A stretch of 7,910 bases of DNA from positions 1 to 7,910 of the forward strand of contig DATENL010000013.1 of the NCBI GenBank assembly GCA_035275105.1, written 5' to 3'. The DNA comes from AC-37 sp035275105. Its GTDB lineage: Bacteria; Actinomycetota; Thermoleophilia; Solirubrobacterales; Thermoleophilaceae. Positions 1 through 6,989 of the stretch are shown one piece after another. The position numbers were made by a program, and so were the translations under genes. Under the pieces are notes generated by a model. It saw only the letters and a program-made list of their open reading frames with translations. It had not been told where the DNA came from and made no database searches. Numbering within the stretch: the first letter of the stretch is position 1; the number at the start of each line of letters is the position of its first letter.

Positions 1-2368
<2,368 letters not shown>

Positions 2369-2376
2369 GACAGCGG

Positions 2377-2382
2377 CTCCTT
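2377..2382 (-). promoter_or_regulatory. Ribosome binding site deciding the TTG start of rpoB
   Basis: AAGGAG on the minus strand, 8 bases before the TTG at 2368. No ATG or GTG with comparable spacing opens the same frame here, so this site is the main reason for choosing the TTG start. Confidence 0.8.
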
Positions 2383-2438
2383 ATAGGTCTGGAGGGACGG
2401 CAGAGGCGGGCGCATCGGGCGAACGAGCGCGACCAGCC

Positions 2439-2447
2439 AGAATAGCA
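2439..2447 (-). promoter_or_regulatory. Candidate extended -10 promoter (P2) for rpoB
   Basis: TGC followed by TATTCT on the minus strand fits an extended -10 (TGn plus TATnnT). There is no convincing -35 at 16-18 bases. Transcription would start near 2432, giving an rpoB leader of about 65 bases. A 7-bp hairpin (2457-2474) lies over the -35 position. Assigned from pattern only. Confidence 0.4.
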
Positions 2448-2456
2448 CAGCGAAGC

Positions 2457-2474
2457 CCACCCCCCTTGGGGTGG
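2457..2474 (-). repeat. 7-bp inverted repeat CCACCCC/GGGGTGG upstream of the P2 -10
   Basis: Perfect 7-bp arms around a 4-base loop. It is followed on the transcribed strand by no T-run, so it does not look like an intrinsic terminator. It overlaps where the -35 of the downstream extended -10 would sit, so it could be an operator or a short RNA hairpin. Confidence 0.4.
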
Positions 2475-2489
2475 TGACACGGCCGTCAC
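2474..2489. promoter_or_regulatory. Operator-like inverted repeat GTGAC-N6-GTCAC
   Basis: Perfect 5-base arms with a 6-base spacer. The 9-mer GGTGACACG that overlaps its left arm (plus strand 2473-2481) recurs inverted at 2589-2597, inside the P1 promoter. Two related sites bracketing one promoter region suggest a transcription factor or looped regulation; the factor is not identifiable from sequence. Confidence 0.35.
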
Positions 2490-2567
2490 GGACCCCGTCC
2501 CGAGGCTCGGCGATATGTGGTCGAGCGCTGCTTCTTGAGGGACGGCTGCGGCTATGGGCCTTCGGCG

Positions 2568-2596
2568 AGGATACATGGGAGAGGCGGACGTGTCAC
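2568..2596 (-). promoter_or_regulatory. Candidate sigma70-type promoter (P1) for rpoB
   Basis: On the minus strand GTGACA (2596-2591, five of six matches to TTGACA) is followed after exactly 17 bases by TATCCT (2573-2568, fits TAnnnT). This is the best -35/-10 pair in the intergenic region. The start point would be near 2561, leaving a 5' untranslated region of about 190 bases before the rpoB TTG. The four large hairpins lie upstream of this promoter, so they would only be present in read-through RNA from rplL. Confidence 0.55.
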
Positions 2597-2603
2597 CTGT
2601 GAC
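2592..2603. promoter_or_regulatory. Palindrome GTCACCTGTGAC over the P1 -35
   Basis: Perfect 5-base arms GTCAC/GTGAC with a 2-base centre, overlapping the -35 hexamer of P1. A protein bound here would be placed to repress, or to touch RNA polymerase. I do not assign a regulator. Confidence 0.4.
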
Positions 2604-2628
2604 CGCCCCCGGAGGGACGGTGTCCTTT

Positions 2629-2650
2629 ATTGGCACCTATGGCTGCCAAT
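2629..2650. repeat. Inverted repeat ATTGGCA-N8-TGCCAAT
   Basis: Perfect 7-base arms with an 8-base spacer, about 55 bases upstream of the P1 -10. The arms are AT-richer than the surroundings, which is unusual in this GC-rich spacer and favours a protein-binding site over a chance GC hairpin. It could also fold in read-through RNA. No T-run follows. Confidence 0.5.
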
Positions 2651-2668
2651 CATGGACGCCGTCCGCGC

Positions 2669-2700
2669 CGCCCGCCCCCGGTGCTCCGGGGAAGCGGGCG
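2669..2700 (-). repeat. Strong RNA hairpin, 13 bp with a 2-base bulge
   Basis: On the minus strand CGCCCGC, TT bulge, CCCCGG, loop AGCA, CCGGGG, GCGGGCG. All 13 pairs are Watson-Crick, 12 of them by strict GC arms of 6 and 7 bp in total. No U-tract follows, so it could be a U-less terminator, a processing site or a stability element in rplL-rpoB read-through RNA. Confidence 0.55.
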
Positions 2701-2714
2701 ACGCGGGGGCGCTA

Positions 2715-2739
2715 GGCCGGCCTGCTGCCAGGGCCGGCC
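2715..2739 (-). repeat. 8-bp hairpin GGCCGGCC with a 9-base loop
   Basis: The self-complementary octamer GGCCGGCC occurs twice, separated by 9 bases, so it can fold as an 8-bp stem-loop. It is the third in a row of hairpins between rplL and P1 and has no T-run after it. Because each octamer is itself a palindrome, a repeated protein or restriction-type site is also possible. Confidence 0.45.
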
Positions 2740-2809
2740 GCCGATCGGTTTCGCTCGTAGCCCACTCGCCCCACCCCCGCCATGAGGGCGATGCAGGCGA
2801 ATGCGCGGG

Positions 2810-2848
2810 CCCGGACGGGGTCAGGACCGGCGACCCCTTCTGTCCGGG
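2810..2848 (-). repeat. 13-bp hairpin with an AGAA bulge
   Basis: On the minus strand CCCGGAC (2848-2842), bulge AGAA, GGGGTC (2837-2832), 9-base loop, GACCCC (2822-2817), GTCCGGG (2816-2810). Two perfect stems stack on each other, with a one-sided purine bulge. That is more ordered than chance GC pairing and resembles a processing or protein-binding element. No U-tract follows. Confidence 0.55.
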
Positions 2849-2911
2849 AACGGCGAGGTGACCGGAGACCCTGGAGGGAGAGGCTCACACCCCAGTTATC
2901 GACCAACCGGA

Positions 2912-2936
2912 CCCCGACTGCTACGCAGTATCGGGG
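2912..2936 (-). repeat. 10-bp hairpin 30 bases after the rplL stop
   Basis: On the minus strand CCCCG, AT bulge, ACTGC, loop GTA, GCAGT, CGGGG. It is well placed to protect the rplL 3' end or to attenuate read-through into rpoB. No U-tract follows, so it is not a canonical intrinsic terminator. Confidence 0.5.
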
Positions 2937-2952
2937 ACCCCGGTCGGGTGCG

Positions 2953-2966
2953 GCTCGCCGGCGAGC
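2953..2966. repeat. 14-base perfect palindrome at the end of rplL
   Basis: GCTCGCCGGCGAGC reads the same on both strands and includes the last base of the rplL stop codon. As RNA it would form only a tight loopless or small-loop stem, so its significance is uncertain. Confidence 0.35.
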
Positions 2967-3349
2967 TACTTGAGCTCGACGCTGCCGCCCGCCTCCTCGA
3001 TCTCCGACTTGAGCTTGTCGGCCTCCTCGCGGTCGATGCCCTCCTTGACCGGCTTGGGGGCCTCGTCCACCAGCGCCTTGGCCTCCTTGAGGCCGAGACC
3101 GGTCGCCGCGCGCACGACCTTGATCACCTGGATCTTCTTGTCGCCCGAGCCGGTGAGGACCACGTCGACCGTGGAGCTGGCCTCGTCCTCGCCCGCTCCG
3201 TCGGCCGCTGCCCCGCCCGCGGCCGGGGCGGCAGCGGCCACCGCGGTCGCGGAGACGCCGAACTCCTCCTCGAGCGCCTTGATCCGCTCGGACAGCTCCA
3301 GCACGGAAATGCCCTTCAGTTCGTCGATCCATTCCTGCGTCGTAGGCAT
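2966..3349 (-). CDS. rplL: 50S ribosomal protein L7/L12
   Basis: Stalk protein that recruits translation factors to the 50S subunit; it binds as dimers to the C-terminal helix of L10. The 127 residues match the usual length. Residues 1-35 form the dimerisation domain (WIDELKGISVLELSERIKAL), about 36-58 an Ala/Gly-rich hinge, and 60-127 the factor-binding domain with the conserved KVVRAATGLGLKEAKALV segment. The ATG at 3349 immediately follows the rplJ TAG (TAGATG). The AGGAGG at 3360-3355 lies inside the last rplJ codons, 5 bases before the ATG, so translation is very likely coupled. Several L12 copies are needed per L10, which this strong site can support. It ends 597 bases before rpoB. Confidence 0.98.
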   Translation of the reverse strand: MPTTQEWIDELKGISVLELSERIKALEEEFGVSATAVAAAAPAAGGAAADGAGEDEASSTVDVVLTGSGDKKIQVIKVVRAATGLGLKEAKALVDEAPKPVKEGIDREEADKLKSEIEEAGGSVELK

Positions 3350-4270
3350 CTAGCCCTCCTCTGATTCAGTCGTACCGCCCCCGGAGGGCGCTTCCGAAGT
3401 CTCTTCCTGGTCCTGCTCCTGCTCGGCCTCGGCGGTCTCGGCCTCCGCGACCGGGTCGCCGGGAGCCTCCTCGGCCGGGGTCTCCTCTGAGGAAGCCTCG
3501 TCGTCGGTGGTGGGGGCCTCGGCCTCGGGCGGAGCCTCCTCCTCAGTGGGAGCCTCCTCTGCGGCGGGGGTTTCGGGCTCGGCAGGAGCCTCCTCTGCGG
3601 CGGTGGCCTCGCCCTCGGTGGAAGCCGCCTCCTCGGCCGGGGCCTCCTCTGGAGCCGCCTCTTCGGCGGGAGCCGCGTCCTCAACCGCCGGGGCCTCCTC
3701 GGCCGCCGGGGCCTCCTCGGCCGGAGCCTCGGCCTCGGCCGGCGCCTCCCCCTGTACCAGCCCCTGGTCGCGGATCTGGCCGAGCTGGCTCGCCAGCCCG
3801 CCGATCATCGACCCGAGCCCGCGCACCAGGCCGGTCAGCGGCGAGGCGAGCACGCCGACGAACTGGCCGTGCAGCACGTCGCGAGCCGGCAGGCGGGCCA
3901 GCGCGTCGAGCTGTTCGACGGTCAGGAAGTCGCCGCCCATCGTGCCGCCCTTGAACTCGAGCAGCCCGTTCTGGCGCTTGAAGGTCGCGATCACCTTGGC
4001 CGCGACGGCCGGATCGCCGTCCACGTACGTGAACGCGGTCGGCCCCTCCAGCAACTGCTTCAGGTCCTCCGCGCCCGCCTTGTCCGCCGCACGGAAGGTC
4101 AGGCGGTTCTTGACGATCTGGAACCGCGCCCCGGCCTCGCCGAGCGAGATCCGCAACTCCTTGGCCTGCTTGACCGAGATCCCGCGGTAGTCGACCGCGA
4201 AGATCGCGTCAGCGTCCTTGATCTGGCCGGCCACCTCGTCGATGACCGCTGCCTTCTCTTCCCTGTTCAC
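3350..4270 (-). CDS. rplJ: 50S ribosomal protein L10 with a long acidic C-terminal tail
   Basis: Base of the ribosomal stalk; binds 23S rRNA through its N-terminal domain and L12 dimers through a C-terminal helix, and autoregulates by binding its own leader. Residues 1-170 are ordinary L10: MNREEKAAVIDEV start, YRGISVKQAKELR, FQIVKNRLT, LLEGPTAF, and the helix LASPLTGLVRGLGSMIGGLA that leads to L12 binding. Residues 174-306 are an added low-complexity tail of PAEEAP-type repeats with about 48 Asp/Glu and no Lys or Arg. Usual L10 is about 165-180 residues, so the tail nearly doubles it. The start is GTG at 4270 with GGAG 8 bases upstream. The stop abuts the rplL ATG. The tail stays in frame with strong third-position GC, so it is coding and not an assembly artefact. 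Its role is unknown. Confidence 0.97.
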   Translation of the reverse strand: MNREEKAAVIDEVAGQIKDADAIFAVDYRGISVKQAKELRISLGEAGARFQIVKNRLTFRAADKAGAEDLKQLLEGPTAFTYVDGDPAVAAKVIATFKRQNGLLEFKGGTMGGDFLTVEQLDALARLPARDVLHGQFVGVLASPLTGLVRGLGSMIGGLASQLGQIRDQGLVQGEAPAEAEAPAEEAPAAEEAPAVEDAAPAEEAAPEEAPAEEAASTEGEATAAEEAPAEPETPAAEEAPTEEEAPPEAEAPTTDDEASSEETPAEEAPGDPVAEAETAEAEQEQDQEETSEAPSGGGTTESEEG

Positions 4271-4285
4271 TCGCTCGTCTCCATC

Positions 4286-4310
4286 AAAAAAGCCCGCATG
4301 CAGGCGGGCT
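4286..4310 (-). terminator. Intrinsic terminator / attenuator before rplJ
   Basis: AGCCCGC, 6-base loop, GCGGGCT, then T residues (six in a row counting the stem end), only 15 bases from the rplJ GTG. The position inside an operon, just upstream of the ribosome binding site, marks it as a conditional attenuator and not an operon end. Confidence 0.85.
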
Positions 4311-4411
4311 CCGTCGAGCGGGTGCTCTTGGATCCACCTGCCCAGGTCTTATGGCGCGAAGCCGGCCGGGGGTCTTGGGCGATCGGTTGTGGCGCGAAGG
4401 GTAGCGGGCGG
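4286..4411 (-). ncRNA. L10 leader (autoregulatory attenuator of rplJ-rplL)
   Basis: The 141-base rplA-rplJ gap carries AAGACCTGGGCAGGTG (within 4335-4351), the hallmark of the L10-binding leader as I know it from other bacteria, and ends in an intrinsic terminator. GCAGGTGG (4341-4334) can pair over 8 bp, one of them a G-U wobble, with CCGCCTGC (4307-4300), which includes part of the terminator 5' arm. L10 binding to the AGACCTGGGCAGGT element would compete with that pairing and let the terminator form. This matches the established L10 feedback logic; the exact pairing is inference. Confidence 0.75.
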
Positions 4412-5170
4412 CTAAGCGGCGGTCGGCTCGGCGTCCGGCGCCGGGGCGTCGGCTTCCTCGGCGAGCTCCTCAACGACGTCGCGCGTGCGCGCCGGGTCGA
4501 CCCTCACGCCCGGGCCGAGCGTCGTGGCGAGCGTGATCGTACGCAGGTACCGGCCCTTCGCACTGGCGGGCTTGGCCCTGATGATCTCGTCGAGCAGGGC
4601 GGCGTAGTTCTCGAGCAGCTCGCGCTCGGAGAGGTTGGCCTTGCCGATCGAGAGGTGCACGATGGCGTGGCGGTCGGTGCGGTACTCCATCCGTCCCGCC
4701 TTCGCCTCGGACACCGCCTTGCCGACGTCCTCGGTCACCGTCCCGACCTTGGGGTTCGGCATCTTGCCCTGCGGGCCGAGCACCCGCCCGAGCTTGCCGA
4801 CCACCGGCATCATGTCCGGCGAGGCGATCGCCACGTCGAAGTCGGTCCAGCCGCCCTGGATCCGCTCGGCCAGGTCGTCGTCGCCCACGACGTCGGCGCC
4901 GGCGGCCTCGGCGTCGCGCGCCTTTTCGCCGCGCGCGAAGACCACGACGGTGACGTCGGTGCCGGCCATGTGCGGCAGCGTGATCGTCCCGCGCAGCTGC
5001 TCCTCGGCGTGGCGGACGTTGAGCCCCGTGCGGATGTGGCACTCGACGGTCTCCGGGAACTTGGCCGACTGCATCCCCTTCACGAGCTGGACCGCCTCGG
5101 CGGGCGAGTACTGGTGCTCGCGGTCCACGCGCGAGTACAGGTCGCGGTAGCGCTTGCCGTGCTTGGCCAC
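4412..5170 (-). CDS. rplA: 50S ribosomal protein L1
   Basis: Protein of the L1 stalk that binds 23S rRNA near the E site and moves with exit-site tRNA. In many bacteria it represses its own operon by binding mRNA. The 252 residues include MAKHGKRYRDL at the start, the L1 hallmark GRVLGPQGKMPNPKVGTV (about residues 127-145) and KGRYLRTITLATTLGPGVRVD near the end. The last ~17 residues (EELAEEADAPAPDAEPTAA region) form a short acidic Ala/Pro/Glu tail beyond the usual ~230 residues. The GTG start at 5170 overlaps the rplK TAG by one base (TAGTG). GGAGGT sits 6 bases upstream inside rplK, so translation is coupled. The L10 leader follows. Confidence 0.98.
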   Translation of the reverse strand: MAKHGKRYRDLYSRVDREHQYSPAEAVQLVKGMQSAKFPETVECHIRTGLNVRHAEEQLRGTITLPHMAGTDVTVVVFARGEKARDAEAAGADVVGDDDLAERIQGGWTDFDVAIASPDMMPVVGKLGRVLGPQGKMPNPKVGTVTEDVGKAVSEAKAGRMEYRTDRHAIVHLSIGKANLSERELLENYAALLDEIIRAKPASAKGRYLRTITLATTLGPGVRVDPARTRDVVEELAEEADAPAPDAEPTAA

Positions 5171-5592
5171 TACCCGACCTCCACGCCCATCGACCGGGCC
5201 GTGCCCTCGATGATCTTCGACGCCTGGTCGAGGTCGTTCGCGTTCAGGTCCTCCATCTTCGTCTCGGCGATCTGGCGCACCTGGGCCGCCGTGATCCGGC
5301 CGACCTTCTCGCGGTTCGGCTCGCCGGAGCCCTTGGCGATCCCGGCGGCCTCCTTGATCAGGACGGCGGCGGGAGGCGTCTTCGTGATGAAGGTGAACGA
5401 ACGGTCCTCGAAGACCGTGATCTCGACCGGGATGATCCGCCCGTTCTGGTCCTGCGTCTGGGCGTTGAACGCCTTGCAGAACTCCATGATGTTCACGCCG
5501 TGCTGGCCGAGCGCGGGGCCGACCGGCGGCGCCGGGTTGGCGGCCCCGCCGGGCACCTGGAGCTTGATGAGGGTTAGGACCTTCTTGGCCAT
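5170..5592 (-). CDS. rplK: 50S ribosomal protein L11
   Basis: Binds the GTPase-centre region of 23S rRNA and is the platform for thiostrepton-type antibiotics and the RelA stress signal. The 140 residues are of standard length. The N-terminal domain has the conserved Pro-rich run GGAANPAPPVGPALGQHGVNI at about residues 15-35; the C-terminal RNA-binding domain from residue ~72 starts TPPAAVLIKEAAG and contains DLNANDLDQASKIIEGTARSMG. The ATG start at 5592 directly follows the nusG TAG (TAGATG). Only a weak GAAGAAG-like ribosome binding site is visible, so translation probably depends on re-initiation after nusG. Confidence 0.98.
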   Translation of the reverse strand: MAKKVLTLIKLQVPGGAANPAPPVGPALGQHGVNIMEFCKAFNAQTQDQNGRIIPVEITVFEDRSFTFITKTPPAAVLIKEAAGIAKGSGEPNREKVGRITAAQVRQIAETKMEDLNANDLDQASKIIEGTARSMGVEVG

Positions 5593-6114
5593 CTAGATCT
5601 TCTTCACCTGGTCGAACCCGACCTCTACGGGCGTCTCACGACCGAAGATAGAGACCAGCACCTTGAGCTTGGCGGCGTCCTCGTTGATCTCGGAGATCTC
5701 GCCTGAGAAGTCCGACAGCGGACCGGACACGACCTTGACCGACTCGCCGATCGAGAACTGGGCGCGGGTGCGCGGGCGCTCGGCCGTCTCGCGGTTGAGC
5801 AGGCGATCGATCTCGCCCTGGCTGAGCGGCACCGGCTTCTGCTGCGCGCCGACGAACCCGGTGACCCCGGGCGTGCCCTTCACGAGCGTCCAGGAGTCCT
5901 CGTTCAGGTCCATGTTCACGAGCACGTAGCCCGGCATCGTGCGGCGCTCGGTCTGCACCTTCTGGCCGTCCTTCATCTCCGAGACCTGCTCGGTGGGGAT
6001 GACGATCTGGCGCACGTTGCGCTCCTGGCCCAGCGACACCACTCGATGCTCGAGGTTGTGCTTGACCTTGTTCTCGTGACCCGAATAGGTGTTGACGGCG
6101 TACCAGCGGAACAT
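5593..6114 (-). CDS. nusG: Transcription termination/antitermination factor NusG
   Basis: Binds the beta-prime clamp of RNA polymerase through its NGN domain, affecting pausing and linking transcription to Rho and to the ribosome via the KOW domain. The 173 residues start MFRWYAVNTYSGHE. The NGN domain spans about residues 1-110, with PGYVLVNM and a WTLVKGTPGVTGFVG core. The KOW domain follows (GESVKVVSGPLSDFSGEI to GFDQVKKI, about 122-173). It is compact, without the N-terminal extension many actinobacterial NusG proteins carry. The ATG at 6114 lies 7 bases after the secE stop, behind an AAGGG-type site. The stop abuts the rplK ATG. Confidence 0.98.
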   Translation of the reverse strand: MFRWYAVNTYSGHENKVKHNLEHRVVSLGQERNVRQIVIPTEQVSEMKDGQKVQTERRTMPGYVLVNMDLNEDSWTLVKGTPGVTGFVGAQQKPVPLSQGEIDRLLNRETAERPRTRAQFSIGESVKVVSGPLSDFSGEISEINEDAAKLKVLVSIFGRETPVEVGFDQVKKI

Positions 6115-6121
6115 TTTTCCC

Positions 6122-6715
6122 TTACAGAATGGCTTGGATGATCTTGGAGAAGATGGCGTCGAGCAGACCCAGGTAACCGCCCGCCAGGACGCAGAAGAAC
6201 AGGACGATCCCCGTGAGCTGGGTGAGCGTCCGGCGGTCGGGCCACTGGACTCGCTGGAGCTCGGCCCAGCACGCCTTCAGGAAGTTGAGAACCTTACTGC
6301 CGCTCGACTGCGACACGGGCTGAGCGGGGTCGCTGCGCCCGCCGCGAACGCCGCGCGGCCCGCCCGCGGCGCGCCCGCGGCCCGCGTCGACCGGCTCGAG
6401 CTCGTCCTCGTAGACCTGGCCCTCCCCCTCGCCGAGCGCGCCGGCCTCGAGCGCGTCGGCCTCGAGCTCGGGATCGACGTCGTCGAGCTCCGGATCCTCG
6501 TCGCGCAGGTGGTCCTGGTTGTCGAGCAGCGGGGCGGGGGGCGACGACTCGGCCACGGTGTCGCTGCGGCCGGTGTTCTCCGGCGGCGCGCCCGAGATGC
6601 CGCTGAGCGGTCCGGCCTTCTCGTCGAGCTCGTCGCGGCCCTCCCGGCGCGCGGCCGCGCGCTCCTCACGGCGCTGCGCCTGGCGCTGCTTCGCGCGCTG
6701 ACGATCGCGGGCCAC
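6122..6715 (-). CDS. secE: Preprotein translocase subunit SecE with a long N-terminal extension
   Basis: Essential membrane subunit of the SecYEG protein channel. The SecE core is the last ~55 residues: FLKACWAELQRVQWPDRR (amphipathic helix with the family WP motif, residues ~145-163) and one membrane segment (about 166-188). Ahead of it lie about 140 extra residues: a basic stretch (MARDRQRAKQRQAQRREERA and on), then a Ser/Pro and strongly acidic part (about 55-110), then a Gly/Arg-rich linker. Many bacterial SecE proteins are 60-80 residues, so 197 is long. The GTG start at 6715 has AAGGA 4 bases upstream and is the earliest convincing start. A shorter start inside the extension cannot be excluded. 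It follows rpmG by 36 bases. Confidence 0.93.
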   Translation of the reverse strand: MARDRQRAKQRQAQRREERAAARREGRDELDEKAGPLSGISGAPPENTGRSDTVAESSPPAPLLDNQDHLRDEDPELDDVDPELEADALEAGALGEGEGQVYEDELEPVDAGRGRAAGGPRGVRGGRSDPAQPVSQSSGSKVLNFLKACWAELQRVQWPDRRTLTQLTGIVLFFCVLAGGYLGLLDAIFSKIIQAIL

Positions 6716-6751
6716 GGGGTCCTTACCGGCCGGCCGCTTGGGCGGTCCGCG

Positions 6752-6916
6752 TCACCGGGTCTCCTTGTGATCGGTGTGGCGGCCGCACCAACGGCAGTAC
6801 TTGCGCAGCTCGATCCGGTTCGGATCGTTGCGCTTCGACTTCTCGCTCTGGTAGTTGCGCCGCTTGCATTCCTCGCAAGCCAGCGTCACGGCGATTCGGA
6901 CGTCCCCGCGGGCCAT
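6752..6916 (-). CDS. rpmG: 50S ribosomal protein L33, zinc-binding form
   Basis: Small 50S protein near the E site. The 54-codon frame runs MARGDVRIAVTLACEEC to CRWCGRHTDHKETR. Cysteine pairs at 14/17 (CEEC) and 41/44 (CRWC) form a predicted zinc site, so this is the C+ (zinc-dependent) L33 type. The RNYQSEKSKRNDPNRIELRKYC core is typical of the family. The ATG at 6916 is preceded by GGGAGA. Position directly ahead of secE-nusG is conserved in many bacteria. Actinobacteria often have a second, Zn-free L33 elsewhere; none is visible here. Confidence 0.96.
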   Translation of the reverse strand: MARGDVRIAVTLACEECKRRNYQSEKSKRNDPNRIELRKYCRWCGRHTDHKETR

Positions 6917-6952
6917 GGTCTCCCTGGAAGATTTCGGTCTGCGGGCCCCGCG

Positions 6953-6974
6953 AAGAAAAGACCCCGGCGGGGCC
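6953..6974 (-). terminator. Probable intrinsic terminator after the YihY-like gene
   Basis: GGCCCC, loop GCC, GGGGTC (four G-C pairs plus a G-U and a G-C), followed by TTTTCTT. It lies 28 bases after the upstream stop and 37 bases before rpmG. Its 5' arm can alternatively pair over 8 bp (GGCCCCGC, 6974-6967, with GCGGGGCC, 6951-6944), which would break the terminator. Confidence 0.6.
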
Positions 6975-6989
6975 GCGAGGTCGAGGCTG

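Larger units (their letters stand above)
2369..2965. other. 597-base structured intergenic region between rplL and rpoB
   Basis: No open frame here resembles a known protein, and the candidate short frames overlap hairpins or known genes. Read in the transcription direction it holds: a 14-base palindrome at the rplL stop; four strong GC hairpins (2912-2936, 2810-2848, 2715-2739, 2669-2700); a 7+7 inverted repeat (2629-2650); a promoter whose -35 sits in a GTCAC/GTGAC palindrome (2568-2603); a second GTGAC-type palindrome (2474-2489); a 7-bp hairpin (2457-2474); an extended -10 (2439-2447); and the rpoB ribosome binding site. E. coli has an attenuator and an RNase III site between rplL and rpoB, so a similar role of tuning rpoB output relative to L12 is a fair inference. 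The sequence does not match any RNA family I recognise. Confidence 0.7.

Noticed and set aside
2517..2861. A 114-codon plus-strand frame in the spacer
   Set aside because: Covers all the hairpins, low-complexity Arg/Gly/Pro content, no domain; likely chance in high-GC DNA.
2912..2936. Canonical intrinsic terminator after rplL
   Set aside because: The hairpin is good but no run of T follows on the transcribed strand; kept only as a hairpin of unknown role.
2369..2965. RNase P RNA, tmRNA, 6S or signal recognition particle RNA in the spacer
   Set aside because: I looked for their conserved core motifs on the minus strand and found none convincing.
2712..3332. A 206-codon minus-strand frame overlapping rplL and the spacer
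   Set aside because: It is rplL in the wrong frame (Gly/Arg-rich) continued into the hairpin region; no ribosome binding site or domain.
3466..3751. Tandem repeat or mobile element in the rplJ tail
   Set aside because: The repetition comes from codons for a Glu/Ala/Pro-rich tail with imperfect units; no inverted ends or target duplications.
3869..5596. A 575-codon open frame on the plus strand across rplJ, rplA and rplK
   Set aside because: Antisense shadow of three conserved ribosomal genes; it crosses gene borders and the L10 leader.
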